Assembly: GCF_014838825.1 (NCBI RefSeq)
Contig: NZ_JACYMO010000008.1
Coordinates: 1 to 64,000, forward strand
Origin: Erwinia persicina
Lineage (GTDB): Bacteria > Pseudomonadota > Gammaproteobacteria > Enterobacterales > Enterobacteriaceae
Direction of reading: 5' to 3'
Length of the DNA: 64,000 nt
Shown here: positions 50,101 to 57,878 of the stretch, piece by piece
How the letters are laid out: each line of letters starts with the position of its first letter
How positions within the stretch are numbered: position 1 is the stretch's first letter
The notes under the pieces: generated by a model
Databases searched by the model: none
The model's input: only the letters and a program-made list of their open reading frames with translations
Told to the model about the DNA's origin: nothing
Translations under genes and position numbers: made by a program

Positions 50101-52650
50101 CGTTTTGATATTGAATGCGTTGTCCAGCTTGGCCAGCGTCATCAGGCGGATAAAATTATCCTCCTCGCGCGCTTTATCCGAGAAGCGAATTGGCTGCTCT
50201 GTCATATCAATAAAAGTACGCACGGCGATAGTGCCGTAAGAGTGGCCGGCCCCCTCTGCACGCTCTTTAAACAGGCCCAGCAGCGGCACTTCTGACTCAC
50301 CCTGAATGCGCAGCGCACTCTGATGCCAGTCAACGGCCATCTGCGCGATGGTGGCAAAGCCTGCACCGCCCACCGGCGTTTTAATATTCGGGAAGTACTT
50401 CTTCAACACGCGATCTTCCGTATCGAGGAAGTTTGGCTCAAAGAACTCACCGCAGCTGTAGCTCTCAACGGTACACAGGCCGACTTTGCCCATGGTCTTC
50501 ATCAGCGCTTTTTCAGCGGCTTTGGCATAGCGTTTGAACGCTTTGTTGCCCTCTTCGCCTTCACCGTATTTTTCTTCCGCACGCATCTGCACGCCCAGCG
50601 GATAAACGGCAGAAGCCCCGAAGCCGAGGGTGGCAGCAATATGGTGTGAAGAGATACTCTGGCCACTTTCCACTACCAGTGACACATCCAGGCGCAGGCC
50701 TTCCTGCACCAGGCGCTGGTTGATGGCTGACACCATCAGCAGCATCGGGATAGCGGCACGGGTTGAAGAGATATGGCGGTCAGTGATAACGGCGATACCG
50801 CCCTGTTCACGGGCGAAATCCACCACCTCCTGTGCCAGAGCATCAATAGCCTGCTCCAGCGCATCAGCGTTGGCGGCACGGCTGATAGGGTCCTTACCGA
50901 TAACCGGCTCATAGAGCATTTCGAAACGAGCATAGGGGGCCACGGTCTGCTCACGCAGCTGCAGCATATCCAGATGCGTCAGGATCGGCGTGGGCACCAC
51001 GATCTGGTGGCCTTTACTGCGCCCGAGATGCGGTTTCGCGCCCAGCGCAACGCGCAGGGTCATGCCATCCACTTCACGGATGGAATCCAGCGGTGGGTTG
51101 GTAACCTGAGCAAATCGCTGAGAGAAGTAGTGCGCCATTCCGCCTTCGTGGTCGGACAGGGCGTTAATCGCGTTGCCGTAACCCATCGCAGAGATTTTCT
51201 CTGCGCCGGTGGTCAGCATCGGATCCATCATAAATTTGAAGCTTTCCTGGTTGTAGTAGTAAGCCACAAAACGCTGGTAGGTTTTGAGGTCGCCGCTATA
51301 ACGCAGAGGGGAGCCCTGTTGCTCCGCCGGGATCACCGGCAGGTCCTGTAATGTCACGCGTGACTCGGCCAGCAGCGCCGGATAATCAGCCACCGCCGCC
51401 AGCTTTTCCAGCGCTTCGACGGTGGTATAGCTGCGTTTTTCACGGTGATCGTAATACAGCATACCGCCCGCTTCGATACGGCCACGGCGCAGGACGCTTT
51501 CCGGTGGGAAGGCAATCTGGCCCGCTTCCGACATCGCACCAATGTATTCAGCTGTTTCTACTGAGCGCAGCGGGCGCAGGCCGAGACGGTCAAGGCGTGC
51601 ACCAATGACTTCACCGTTGCCGAAGATCAGGGCGGCCGGACCGTCATTCTTCTCTTCATACAAAGAGAAGTATTCCAGCATCGCGCGGACTTCAGCTGAG
51701 AGGGAAGGATCGTTTTCCCACGCTGGCGGCATCATCGAGACCACGGCGGTGATCAGGTCCAGATTGTCTTCCATCAGACGGCTGTGGATGCTTTGATCCA
51801 GGCGTGAGCTGTCTGACTGGCCTTTCGGGCGCACGATCTTCTTCCCGCGTGCCAGCGCCAGCGCCGATTCCGCAATGCGGTTTTTACGATCGGTATTCAG
51901 CTCGCCGTTGTGCGCCATCAGCCGGAATGGCTGCGCCATGGTGGTATGCGGATCGGTGTTAGTTGAAAAACGGGTATGGAAGAACAGACCGCGGACCTGG
52001 TGGTCTGTGTCGGTCAGATCCTGGAAATAGGGGATCACCTCATTCGAATTCAGGCGGGCTTTAAACACCTGGGTGCGTGAAGAGAGCGACAGTGGATAGA
52101 GGCCGCCAAATTCACTTTCGGTAAAGGCGCGGGCTTCGATATCCAGCAGGGCACGGTAGATGCGTTTTTCGAAATCAATCTGGTTGCTGACATCGGCCGG
52201 GGCGGTAAACACCCATTGCACGATCGGCAGCTGGAACTGAATCGCCGCCGGACGCAGTACGCTGGTATCCAGGGGCATATCTCGTTTAAGGAGGATCGAC
52301 AGATCGTAAGCCGCCAGGGTGTCTTCCACCAGGCGTTCGGCATTGGCACGCAGCGCACCGTCTTTCGGCACAAAAAAGTTGCCGACGCCATAACGGCCGG
52401 CTTCCAGCGGCTGTCCGGTAATTTTGCGGAAGAAATGCAGAGAGAGGTCAACGTTAACGCCGGCGCCGTCACCTACGCCTTCTGCAGACATGCCCCCGCG
52501 ATGAGGAACGGTGCACAGGGCACTGTGGGCCATCTGCAGAACCTCATGAGTTTGCTCGCCGTCCTTACGAGTAATGAAACCCACACCACAGCTGTCACTG
52601 TCTTTTGATGGATCATACAAGCCATAGGGATAAGGTTTTGAGTTGGACAT
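47119..52650 (-). CDS. Long glutamate-synthase-like protein (GltB family, atypical)
   Basis: This 1843-residue protein has the GltB plan. After a 20-residue propeptide comes the glutaminase nucleophile Cys21 (CGVGF), with FHTRFSTNT and MAHNGELNT downstream. A central domain follows. The FMN synthase domain, about 1008-1330, has SPPPHHDTYSIEDLAQL and GGTGAA. A GXGXG beta-helix lies at about 1380-1590. It differs from E. coli GltB in four ways: about 106 extra residues at 902-1007; SGAQQTG at 1235-1241 where GltB has DGGLKTG; FeS cysteines 1267/1273/1277 spaced C-x5-C-x3-C instead of x5, x4; and about 175 extra residues at the end. The AAGGAGG ribosome site is ideal. It occupies the gltBD position, divergent from arcB. 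Glutamate synthesis is the likely role; the partner appears to be the diflavin reductase. Confidence 0.88.
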   Translation of the reverse strand: MSNSKPYPYGLYDPSKDSDSCGVGFITRKDGEQTHEVLQMAHSALCTVPHRGGMSAEGVGDGAGVNVDLSLHFFRKITGQPLEAGRYGVGNFFVPKDGALRANAERLVEDTLAAYDLSILLKRDMPLDTSVLRPAAIQFQLPIVQWVFTAPADVSNQIDFEKRIYRALLDIEARAFTESEFGGLYPLSLSSRTQVFKARLNSNEVIPYFQDLTDTDHQVRGLFFHTRFSTNTDPHTTMAQPFRLMAHNGELNTDRKNRIAESALALARGKKIVRPKGQSDSSRLDQSIHSRLMEDNLDLITAVVSMMPPAWENDPSLSAEVRAMLEYFSLYEEKNDGPAALIFGNGEVIGARLDRLGLRPLRSVETAEYIGAMSEAGQIAFPPESVLRRGRIEAGGMLYYDHREKRSYTTVEALEKLAAVADYPALLAESRVTLQDLPVIPAEQQGSPLRYSGDLKTYQRFVAYYYNQESFKFMMDPMLTTGAEKISAMGYGNAINALSDHEGGMAHYFSQRFAQVTNPPLDSIREVDGMTLRVALGAKPHLGRSKGHQIVVPTPILTHLDMLQLREQTVAPYARFEMLYEPVIGKDPISRAANADALEQAIDALAQEVVDFAREQGGIAVITDRHISSTRAAIPMLLMVSAINQRLVQEGLRLDVSLVVESGQSISSHHIAATLGFGASAVYPLGVQMRAEEKYGEGEEGNKAFKRYAKAAEKALMKTMGKVGLCTVESYSCGEFFEPNFLDTEDRVLKKYFPNIKTPVGGAGFATIAQMAVDWHQSALRIQGESEVPLLGLFKERAEGAGHSYGTIAVRTFIDMTEQPIRFSDKAREEDNFIRLMTLAKLDNAFNIKTKSFADSSFERIPDEVIDNFTITADYRQFSSLMLEERKRRPAALRDILALPADLTHVDSEAEFTRKLGRYSLVNNGFAVRGLVCEADAAHEGQFTLRLTDAIVGLKSEHDRLTTLSTVLKKRFGDAIEQAEVVADALLLKATGKAADYLSRIFTLAPALPLSEVQPAHEITRTFASGAMSHGALVAPAHEAVAHGTNMVGGMSNCGEGGEHYSRHGTIRASRIKQLASGRFGVWAAYLADPMLEELEIKIGQGAKPGEGGQLPAAKVTVEIAAARGGTPGVELVSPPPHHDTYSIEDLAQLIHDCKAARVRVIVKLVSSEGIGTIAVGVAKAGADVINVAGNTGGTGAASVTSLKYTGRVAEIGIAEVHQALCANGLREKVLLRCSGAQQTGSDVVKSALLGGDSFEFGTTALMMLKCVMAKNCNVKCPAGLTTNAEAFDGDPRQLAQYFINVAHEVREMLARLGLRSLREARGRSDLLHLMDHPLEVGKLDLRAMLTVVPEVKIAHPVYLEKDFELDNGWIDLLNDRLVSQGSTAIALGDGITLNNRNKSVGGQLAIDIERLLNHTLNAEHLNRIPAALLDDRGRRYLAPATVTISTSGSAGQSYGVFCNDGMRLEHYGTCNDGVGKGQCGGEIVVMSPGGGSEDAEGNVLIGNFALFGATGGRLFAQGQAGDRFAVRNSGATAVVEGVGDFCCEYMTNGAVLNLGTYGTGFGNGMSGGFAYQYDPYGTLAGSAAADSVMLGSITDDSEMARVHKEAVLTMLNWHLEATASPRAQWLLDHWETECQHFVYVMPRSLLLYQDGAEILKAKSRKDLLEELSTALAGHQVAKFKAAWREGKPIANGAVPGYGATDTPEMLVLLNNYTVLSSAQQLALSRLPKGTAVEDPAVEKAVRNLLMTEDFTLISKLQRHGRAAIESYSDEELACLIGAKRMTDYKAALTQRNIRSMDSLATYGWIMYQDACNRDVLGRLPDFEELFARAALPELAAAVGKLA

Positions 52651-52683
52651 CGAGGGCCTCCTTAACTGCTTTTGACATTACCA

Positions 52684-52734
52684 CTATTCTTCAGGCACAG
52701 AGCGCACGGGGTGTCTCGTCTGGCGCTGTATCAT
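52684..52734 (-). CDS. Possible leader peptide upstream of the GltB-like gene
   Basis: A 16-codon frame, MIQRQTRHPVRSVPEE, ends 33 nt before the GltB-like start. It recalls the N-terminal extension once annotated for E. coli GltB (TRKPRRHALSVPVRS), which lies at the same place. The match is by eye and short. A longer in-frame version would begin at 52896. It may be a translated leader or only a relic of the ancestral gltB start region. Confidence 0.35.
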   Translation of the reverse strand: MIQRQTRHPVRSVPEE

Positions 52735-52752
52735 TTTCTTGCCGCTAAAACG

Positions 52753-52796
52753 CAGACACCGTGACTCCGAACATGCCGTACAGGGACCGTTGTCTG
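52753..52796 (-). other. Leader hairpin upstream of the GltB-like gene
   Basis: CAGACA and TGTCTG close a stem-loop of about 44 nt that also pairs internally through ACGG/CCGT-type segments. It lies in the predicted 5' leader, about 100 nt before the start codon. The function is unknown. Confidence 0.35.
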
Positions 52797-52928
52797 AAAC
52801 GTCCTTGATGGCATTGCTCACGAAATTCCGGGTCTCAAATTGGAGATAACTTACATCACGAGGGAGTCTACTTGCTGCATAGATATGCCGAGACACTGGC
52901 CCGTCAGGAAAGCTTCCAGCGGATTTCC

Positions 52929-52957
52929 AACTTATCGGGAAAGCGAACTCAGGTCAA
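52929..52957 (-). promoter_or_regulatory. Candidate promoter of the GltB-like operon
   Basis: On the minus strand TTGACC (52952-52957) and TAAGTT (52929-52934) are 17 bp apart. The -35 matches five of six positions and the -10 three of six. It would give a leader of about 270 nt. Tentative. Confidence 0.4.
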
Positions 52958-53076
52958 ATAGCGATCTTACTTAGGCTTTTTTATGTCTTTACTGAGTTAT
53001 CTTAATGATAAATAAGTAAATGTTGCCTTATTTTAACCCTGTTAAAGGCGAGGCGAAGGGGAGCGAAGTGTGAGCT

Positions 53077-53090
53077 GACTCACTATAGGG
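53077..53090 (+). promoter_or_regulatory. T7-promoter-like core
   Basis: GACTCACTATAGGG matches positions -11 to +3 of the T7 RNA polymerase promoter exactly. The -17 to -12 part does not match. It points toward arcB. No phage gene is near. It may be chance, or a relic of a T7-like phage element. Confidence 0.3.
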
Positions 53091-53106
53091 CAGCAGGCAA
53101 ATCTCT

Positions 53107-53121
53107 GCACCATGCTGGTGC
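53107..53121. promoter_or_regulatory. Perfect NtrC-type palindrome
   Basis: GCACCATGCTGGTGC fits the NtrC consensus GCACY-RNNNYR-GTGC at every defined position. It lies 457 bp upstream of the GltB-like gene and 537 bp upstream of arcB. No sigma54 -24/-12 element of good quality was found in either direction, so NtrC would act at a distance or through a sigma70 promoter. Confidence 0.5.
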
Positions 53122-53600
53122 CGGGGTTAATGGCAGCAGAATATGCTGTCAACGTAGGAATAACCGCAGGAACGCACTGTTTTTAGCTGGCGCGATTATT
53201 TGAATTAAACAGGGGGGCATCATTAGTAAAATTAATCAGAAAAGGCGTGATTAATATTTCATTTATTGTGAATTATTATTCGTTAGATGTAACAAGAGAA
53301 AGCGAAGGAGGTGGGGCATCGCTATGAAAACTATCAACATGAGAAAGGCGCACTGAATTCAGAGCGGCCTTACAGATTATGCAGTTATAAAATTTAGTCA
53401 ATATCCCTGGCGGTAAGTTTTTACGGGGAACGGCAATCGGAGCGTTTCGTACGGTAACCCAGGCAGGAGAGGGGCTGCGTCCGTTTTCGGCGCTTTACCG
53501 GCGCTGGCGGCGATAATCCCGTGGTAACGGGTGAAAGGATGTGGGTGCTGCTGCACGGTTATTGTGCAACATCCCCCCGGCTGTCAGGCGAGATAGCGCG

Positions 53601-53628
53601 TTGGTCTTTTGGTCAATTCCGGTATGAT
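53601..53628 (+). promoter_or_regulatory. arcB promoter
   Basis: TTGGTC (53601-53606) and TATGAT (53623-53628) are separated by 16 bp. The start point would fall near 53635, giving a short leader of about 23 nt before the ATG at 53658. Confidence 0.6.
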
Positions 53629-53657
53629 TGCTTTTATCAGGCTGGAAGGGATCCTTT

Positions 53658-55997
53658 ATGAAACAAATTCGTTTATTAGCGCAGTACTATGTTGATTTGA
53701 TGGTCAAACTTGGGCTGGTACGCTTCTCGCTGCTGCTGGCGTCGGCGCTGGTAGTGCTGGCCATGATTGTGCAGATGGCGGTAACGATGGTGCTGCGGGG
53801 CCACGTTGAAAGTATTGATATGGTGCGGTCGGTATTTTTCGGCCTGCTGATTACCCCATGGGCCGTCTATTTCCTGTCGGTGGTGGTGGAACAGTTAGAA
53901 GAATCGCGTCAGCGTCTGGCCAGGCTGGTGGATAAGCTCGAAGAGATGCGCAATCGCGACCTTGAGCTGAACCAGCAAATGCAGGGCAATATTACCCAGC
54001 TTAACCAGGAGATTGCCGACCGTATCAAAGCCGAAGAGGCGCGTCTGCAGGTGATGGCGAAACTCAAAGAGGAGATGGCGCGGCGCGAAGAGGCGCAAAT
54101 CGAACTCGAACAGCAATCCTCGTTCCTGCGTTCCTTCCTCGATGCCTCCCCTGACCTGGTGTTTTACCGCAACAGTGACCAGCAGTTCTCTGGCTGTAAC
54201 CGTGCTATGGAGCTACTGACGGGAAAAAGCGAAAAACAGCTTATCGGGCTGACGCCGAAAGAGGTCTATGACGACGATGCGGCGACGAAAGTGCTGGAAA
54301 CCGATGAGAAAGTCTTCCGTCATAATGTCTCCCTCACCTATGAACAGTGGCTGGAATATCCTGACGGCCGCAAAGCCTGTTTTGAGATCCGTAAAGTGCC
54401 TTATTACGACCGCGTGGGCAAACGTAGCGGATTGATGGGCTTCGGACGCGATATAACCGAGCGTAAGCGTTACCAGGACGCGTTAGAGAACGCCAGCAGG
54501 GAGAAGACCACCTTTATCTCTACGATCAGCCACGAGCTTCGTACGCCGCTTAATGGCATTGTCGGGCTCAGTCGCATTCTGCTGGATACGGATCTCAATC
54601 AGGAACAGCTGAAGTATCTGAAAACGATCCACGTTTCTGCCATTACGTTGGGCAATATTTTCAATGATGTGATTGAAATGGACAAAATCGAGCGGCGCAA
54701 AGTGCAGCTGGACAATCAGCCCATCGATTTCACCGGCTTCCTGGCCGATCTGGAAAACCTCTCCGGCCTGCTGGCCGAGCCAAAAGGGCTGAAGTTTGTG
54801 CTGGCACCGGCGCTGCCCCTGCCGCATAAAATCATTGCCGATGGCACCCGTCTGCGTCAGATCCTGTGGAATCTTATCGGTAACGCGGTCAAGTTTACCC
54901 AGCAGGGTGAGATCGTAGTACGGGTCGGCTATCAGCAGGACGACTGCCTGTGCTTTGAGGTGGAAGACTCCGGTATGGGCATCCCACAGGATGAGCAGGA
55001 TAAAATTTTTGCCATGTATTACCAGGTGAAAGATCAGCGGGGCGGCAAACCTGCCACCGGCACGGGTATTGGTCTGGCCGTTTCCCGCCGTCTGGCGCAG
55101 AGCATGGGTGGCGATATCCGCGTTCACAGCGCTCCGGGACAGGGTTCCTGCTTCACCCTGACGCTCAATGCGCCACGCGTTGAGGAAGAGCCGCAGGATG
55201 AGCAGAGGGAAGACGACATGCCACTGCCTGCGCTGCATATCCTGCTGGTCGAGGACATTGAACTGAATGTGGTGGTTGCCCGCTCTGTGCTGGAAAAACT
55301 GGGCAGCAGCGTGGAAGTGGCGATGACCGGCCAGGCCGCGCTGGAGATGTTTGACCCGGATGAGTTCGATCTGGTGCTGCTGGATATCCAACTGCCCGAC
55401 ATGACCGGTCTGGATGTGGCGCGGATGATTCATCAGCGTCACGCGGGTGAGCAACTGCCGCCGCTGGTGGCGCTGACGGCAAACGTGCTGAAAGATAAAC
55501 GCGAATATTTTGATGCCGGTATGGATGACGTCCTGAGCAAACCGCTGGCGGTTCCTGCTCTGACGGCGATGATTAAAAAATACTGGGATTTTCAGGTCGA
55601 CGACTTAGCCACTGAACCGGAGTTCACCATGGACAAGAAAGAACTGGCACTGCTGGATGTTCCAATGCTGGAACAATATATCGAACTGGTGGGGCCGGGC
55701 TTGATCCACCAGAGTCTGGCAATGTTTGAGCAGATGATGCCAGGCTATCTGGCGGTGCTGGATTCCAACATGATGGCTCGCGATCAAAAGGGCATTGCGG
55801 AAGAGGGGCACAAAATTAAGGGCGCGGCGGGTTCCGTCGGATTAACGCATTTACAGCAGATTGCAAAACAGATCCAAAGTCCGGAACTACCTGCATGGTG
55901 GGACAATGTTCAGGAGTGGATTGATGAACTGAAACAGGAATGGCGTCACGACGTGGATGTTCTGCGGCAATGGGTGACGGATGCTGAAAAAAAATGA
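53658..55997 (+). CDS. arcB: Aerobic respiration control sensor kinase ArcB
   Basis: This 779-residue tripartite hybrid kinase senses quinone redox state and phosphorylates ArcA. Two membrane helices (about 22-46 and 58-77) precede a coiled coil and a PAS domain with the redox cysteines Cys180 and Cys241. The transmitter has His292 (SHELRTPLNG), the receiver has Asp in LLDIQLPDMTG, and the HPt domain has His in EEGHKIKGAAGSVGL. The start at 53658 (MKQIRLLAQYY) follows the family; longer frames would include the promoter. It is one residue longer than E. coli ArcB. Confidence 0.97.
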   Translation: MKQIRLLAQYYVDLMVKLGLVRFSLLLASALVVLAMIVQMAVTMVLRGHVESIDMVRSVFFGLLITPWAVYFLSVVVEQLEESRQRLARLVDKLEEMRNRDLELNQQMQGNITQLNQEIADRIKAEEARLQVMAKLKEEMARREEAQIELEQQSSFLRSFLDASPDLVFYRNSDQQFSGCNRAMELLTGKSEKQLIGLTPKEVYDDDAATKVLETDEKVFRHNVSLTYEQWLEYPDGRKACFEIRKVPYYDRVGKRSGLMGFGRDITERKRYQDALENASREKTTFISTISHELRTPLNGIVGLSRILLDTDLNQEQLKYLKTIHVSAITLGNIFNDVIEMDKIERRKVQLDNQPIDFTGFLADLENLSGLLAEPKGLKFVLAPALPLPHKIIADGTRLRQILWNLIGNAVKFTQQGEIVVRVGYQQDDCLCFEVEDSGMGIPQDEQDKIFAMYYQVKDQRGGKPATGTGIGLAVSRRLAQSMGGDIRVHSAPGQGSCFTLTLNAPRVEEEPQDEQREDDMPLPALHILLVEDIELNVVVARSVLEKLGSSVEVAMTGQAALEMFDPDEFDLVLLDIQLPDMTGLDVARMIHQRHAGEQLPPLVALTANVLKDKREYFDAGMDDVLSKPLAVPALTAMIKKYWDFQVDDLATEPEFTMDKKELALLDVPMLEQYIELVGPGLIHQSLAMFEQMMPGYLAVLDSNMMARDQKGIAEEGHKIKGAAGSVGLTHLQQIAKQIQSPELPAWWDNVQEWIDELKQEWRHDVDVLRQWVTDAEKK

Positions 55998-56016
55998 CCC
56001 CGACCGAAGCCGGGGT
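55997..56016 (+). terminator. Hairpin at the arcB end
   Basis: ACCCCG and CGGGGT pair around ACCGAAGC, overlapping the last base of the arcB stop. No T tract follows, so it is at best a weak terminator. Confidence 0.4.
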
Positions 56017-56790
56017 GCGCGAATACTGCGCCAACACCAGGGAAATTGGTAACCTGCGCTGTTCTGATTTTAATCATCGGGAGCGAAGGTTTGGTATTGG
56101 TTGAACGTTAAATAGCTCAGTCACTACTTTAGCAAATCTTGCATCACATGTTAGCGGATTCATTAAAATGTGTGATGTTGAGCAGCGTTCGTAAATAGAA
56201 GACCCGATTTTGCTCACTCAGTCAAGCAGGGAATGTTTATTTACGATGATTCGCATGATAATTGTACAATTACCTGTTTCTTTAAGCCCGGATGGCGCAG
56301 GTCAATGTTTCTCTTGTCCGGCTTTTTTCGAGGTCGGGCGGCAGGGAACAGGTAAGGGGTAAGGTTTTCTTTTAACATCATGTTTTTTAGCTATTTTTTT
56401 GTTTATTAACCAGATGCTTCCGAAACGTTTTGGTTTCTGCTAGCAAAAATTCTCAAACTCAGTGGAGGGCAGACCTAAAAGCTGACTCCGTTCAGCAAGA
56501 TTGACTGCTCTTACCAGTGGCTTAATATGCGGGAAAAACATCACTTACCACCCGAATGTCGTGCCCATTTCTTAAGTGAGCGTGAAATTCCTTAAAAGTG
56601 GCAGGAGAAATTTATAAGCAGGCTGAACCAATTGATTTAATGCAATTTCAACCGTAAGCCGATCCAGCGTGGAGTTAAGGTAAATGGCGTGATTTAATGG
56701 AACCGATTCCGGTTATGTTGGGTTAATTAACAATGATGGAGAATTCCTGGTGAATTTTCATACTGATAAATATGGACGGGATCCTCAGTA
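55998..56790. other. Long intergenic region between arcB and mtgA
   Basis: E. coli has elbB between these genes; it is absent here. These 793 bp are visibly lower in GC than the neighbours. They contain two hairpins (55997-56016, 56284-56328) and, from about 56460 to 56790, short plus-strand frames in shifting registers. The last, ending at 56790 in TDKYGRDPQ, reads like the tail of a real protein. This may be a decayed gene, but no family was recognised. Confidence 0.5.
56284..56328 (+). terminator. REP-like hairpin with T tract
   Basis: AAGCC-C-GGA and TCCGGCTT pair with one bulged C around a 24-nt loop, then a T6 tract. The GCCCGGATGGCGCA stretch resembles enterobacterial REP/BIME repeats. 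It could end an extended arcB transcript or an unannotated small RNA. Confidence 0.5.
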
Positions 56791-57516
56791 ATGAGTCGCA
56801 ATAAATCACGGGGTTTTACGCGCATCAAAGCATTTCTGCTTCGCCTGGTCCTGGGAATAACTGGATTGTGGCTTGCTGGCATTATCCTCTTTGCCTTTCT
56901 GCCGGTGCCGTTCTCTGCGGTGATGGCCGAACGGCAGATCGGAGCCTGGTTTAGCGGTGATTTCGACTATGTGGCGCACTCTGACTGGGTGGGGATGGAT
57001 GACATCTCGCCATGGATGGCGCTGGCCGTCATTGCTTCTGAAGATCAAAAATTCCCGACGCACTGGGGTTTTGACGTGGCCGCCATCCAGTCGGTTCTGG
57101 ACAACAGCGGAGAAAAAGCTGGCATGCGCGGTGCCTCTACGCTTTCTCAGCAGACGGCAAAAAATATGTTCCTCTGGGACGGACGCAGCTGGGTGCGTAA
57201 AGGCCTGGAGGCCGGTCTGACCGTGGGGATCGAAACCGTCTGGACCAAGCGACGTATTCTGACCGTCTATCTGAATGTGGCTGAAATGGGAGAAGGGGTC
57301 TTTGGCGTTGAGGAAGCCTCTCAGCGCTATTTTCACAAGCCGGCCAGCCGCTTAACCCTGTCCGAAGCGGCGCTGCTGGCCGCCGTTCTGCCGAATCCAA
57401 TACGCTACCGCGCCGACGCGCCTTCAGGCTATGTTCGCCAGCGTCAGCAGTGGATCATGCGTCAGATGCGCCAGCTCGGCGGGGAAGGTTTCCTCAGGGA
57501 ACACCAATTGCAATGA
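56791..57516 (+). CDS. mtgA: Monofunctional peptidoglycan glycosyltransferase
   Basis: This 241-residue inner-membrane enzyme polymerises lipid II into glycan strands (GT51 family) without a transpeptidase domain. The anchor is about residues 15-36. The catalytic Glu motif [12 protein letters not shown] is near residues 84-95, and [13 protein letters not shown] and [15 protein letters not shown] are further GT51 motifs. The length is one less than E. coli MtgA. Confidence 0.95.
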   Translation: MSRNKSRGFTRIKAFLLRLVLGITGLWLAGIILFAFLPVPFSAVMAERQIGAWFSGDFDYVAHSDWVGMDDISPWMALAVIASEDQKFPTHWGFDVAAIQSVLDNSGEKAGMRGASTLSQQTAKNMFLWDGRSWVRKGLEAGLTVGIETVWTKRRILTVYLNVAEMGEGVFGVEEASQRYFHKPASRLTLSEAALLAAVLPNPIRYRADAPSGYVRQRQQWIMRQMRQLGGEGFLREHQLQ

Positions 57517-57552
57517 GTCCGGACCAGGTTCAGATCTGACAGAGGAACTGCA

Positions 57553-57592
57553 AAAAGGGGGGCAACACAGACCGGCCGTCAGGGCCGGTCTG
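57553..57592 (-). terminator. Terminator at the end of the rpoN-npr operon
   Basis: CAGACCGGCC and GGCCGGTCTG form a perfect 10-bp stem around GTCAG, 14 nt beyond npr. On the minus strand a T5 tract occurs about 14 nt later (A tract at 57552-57556). It lies between convergent npr and mtgA. Confidence 0.6.
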
Positions 57593-57605
57593 CCGGGGAA
57601 GGGGA

Positions 57606-57878
57606 TTACTCCTCGTCGAAACCGGCGTTAAACAGGTCGATGACCGCCGCCAGCGCTTTATCTTCTTCCGGTCCGCTGGCTTCCACCTCGATATGCCCGC
57701 CTTTGGCAGAGTCGAGCATCAGCAGGGCAATCACGCTACTGGCTTCAGCTTCTGTGCCGCTTTCATTACGCAGCAGCACTTCCGCATCAAAACTCTGTAC
57801 CAGTTCAAACAGCTTCATCGCCGGACGGGCGTGCATGCCCAGCTTGTTTTTAATCTCAACGGTCTGTTTCACGGTCAT
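57606..57878 (-). CDS. npr: Nitrogen-PTS phosphocarrier NPr
   Basis: This 90-residue HPr-like protein passes phosphate from EI(Ntr) (PtsP) to PtsN. The phospho-acceptor is His16 in [17 protein letters not shown]. Its length equals E. coli NPr. It is the last gene of the rpoN operon, overlapping rapZ by 4 nt. Confidence 0.97.
   Translation of the reverse strand: MTVKQTVEIKNKLGMHARPAMKLFELVQSFDAEVLLRNESGTEAEASSVIALLMLDSAKGGHIEVEASGPEEDKALAAVIDLFNAGFDEE

Larger units (their letters stand above)
52651..53657. other. Long divergent intergenic region between the GltB-like gene and arcB
   Basis: This 1-kb region has no convincing protein gene. E. coli has yhcC and the gltB control region here; yhcC is absent. 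Contents, entered separately: leader frame, leader hairpin, candidate gltB promoter, NtrC-type palindrome, T7-promoter-like core, arcB promoter. A/T-rich parts at 52970-53035 and 53220-53290 may bind Lrp, IHF or H-NS. A 10-codon frame at 53324-53356 follows AAGGAGGT but with a 12-nt spacing. Confidence 0.6.

Noticed and set aside
49717..50295. A 192-codon plus-strand frame inside the GltB-like gene
   Set aside because: Antisense shadow; the GltB-like frame is certain from its motifs.
53077..53090. T7 promoter match as vector or adapter contamination
   Set aside because: The flanking bases do not match common vectors or adapters, and the surrounding sequence is continuous chromosome; kept only as a curiosity.
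53130..53150. TGGCAG...ATGC as a sigma54 promoter near the NtrC palindrome
   Set aside because: The GG-GC spacing is 11 bp instead of 10 and the -12 element is imperfect.
54483..55454. A 323-codon minus-strand frame inside arcB
   Set aside because: Antisense shadow of arcB, whose domains are complete.
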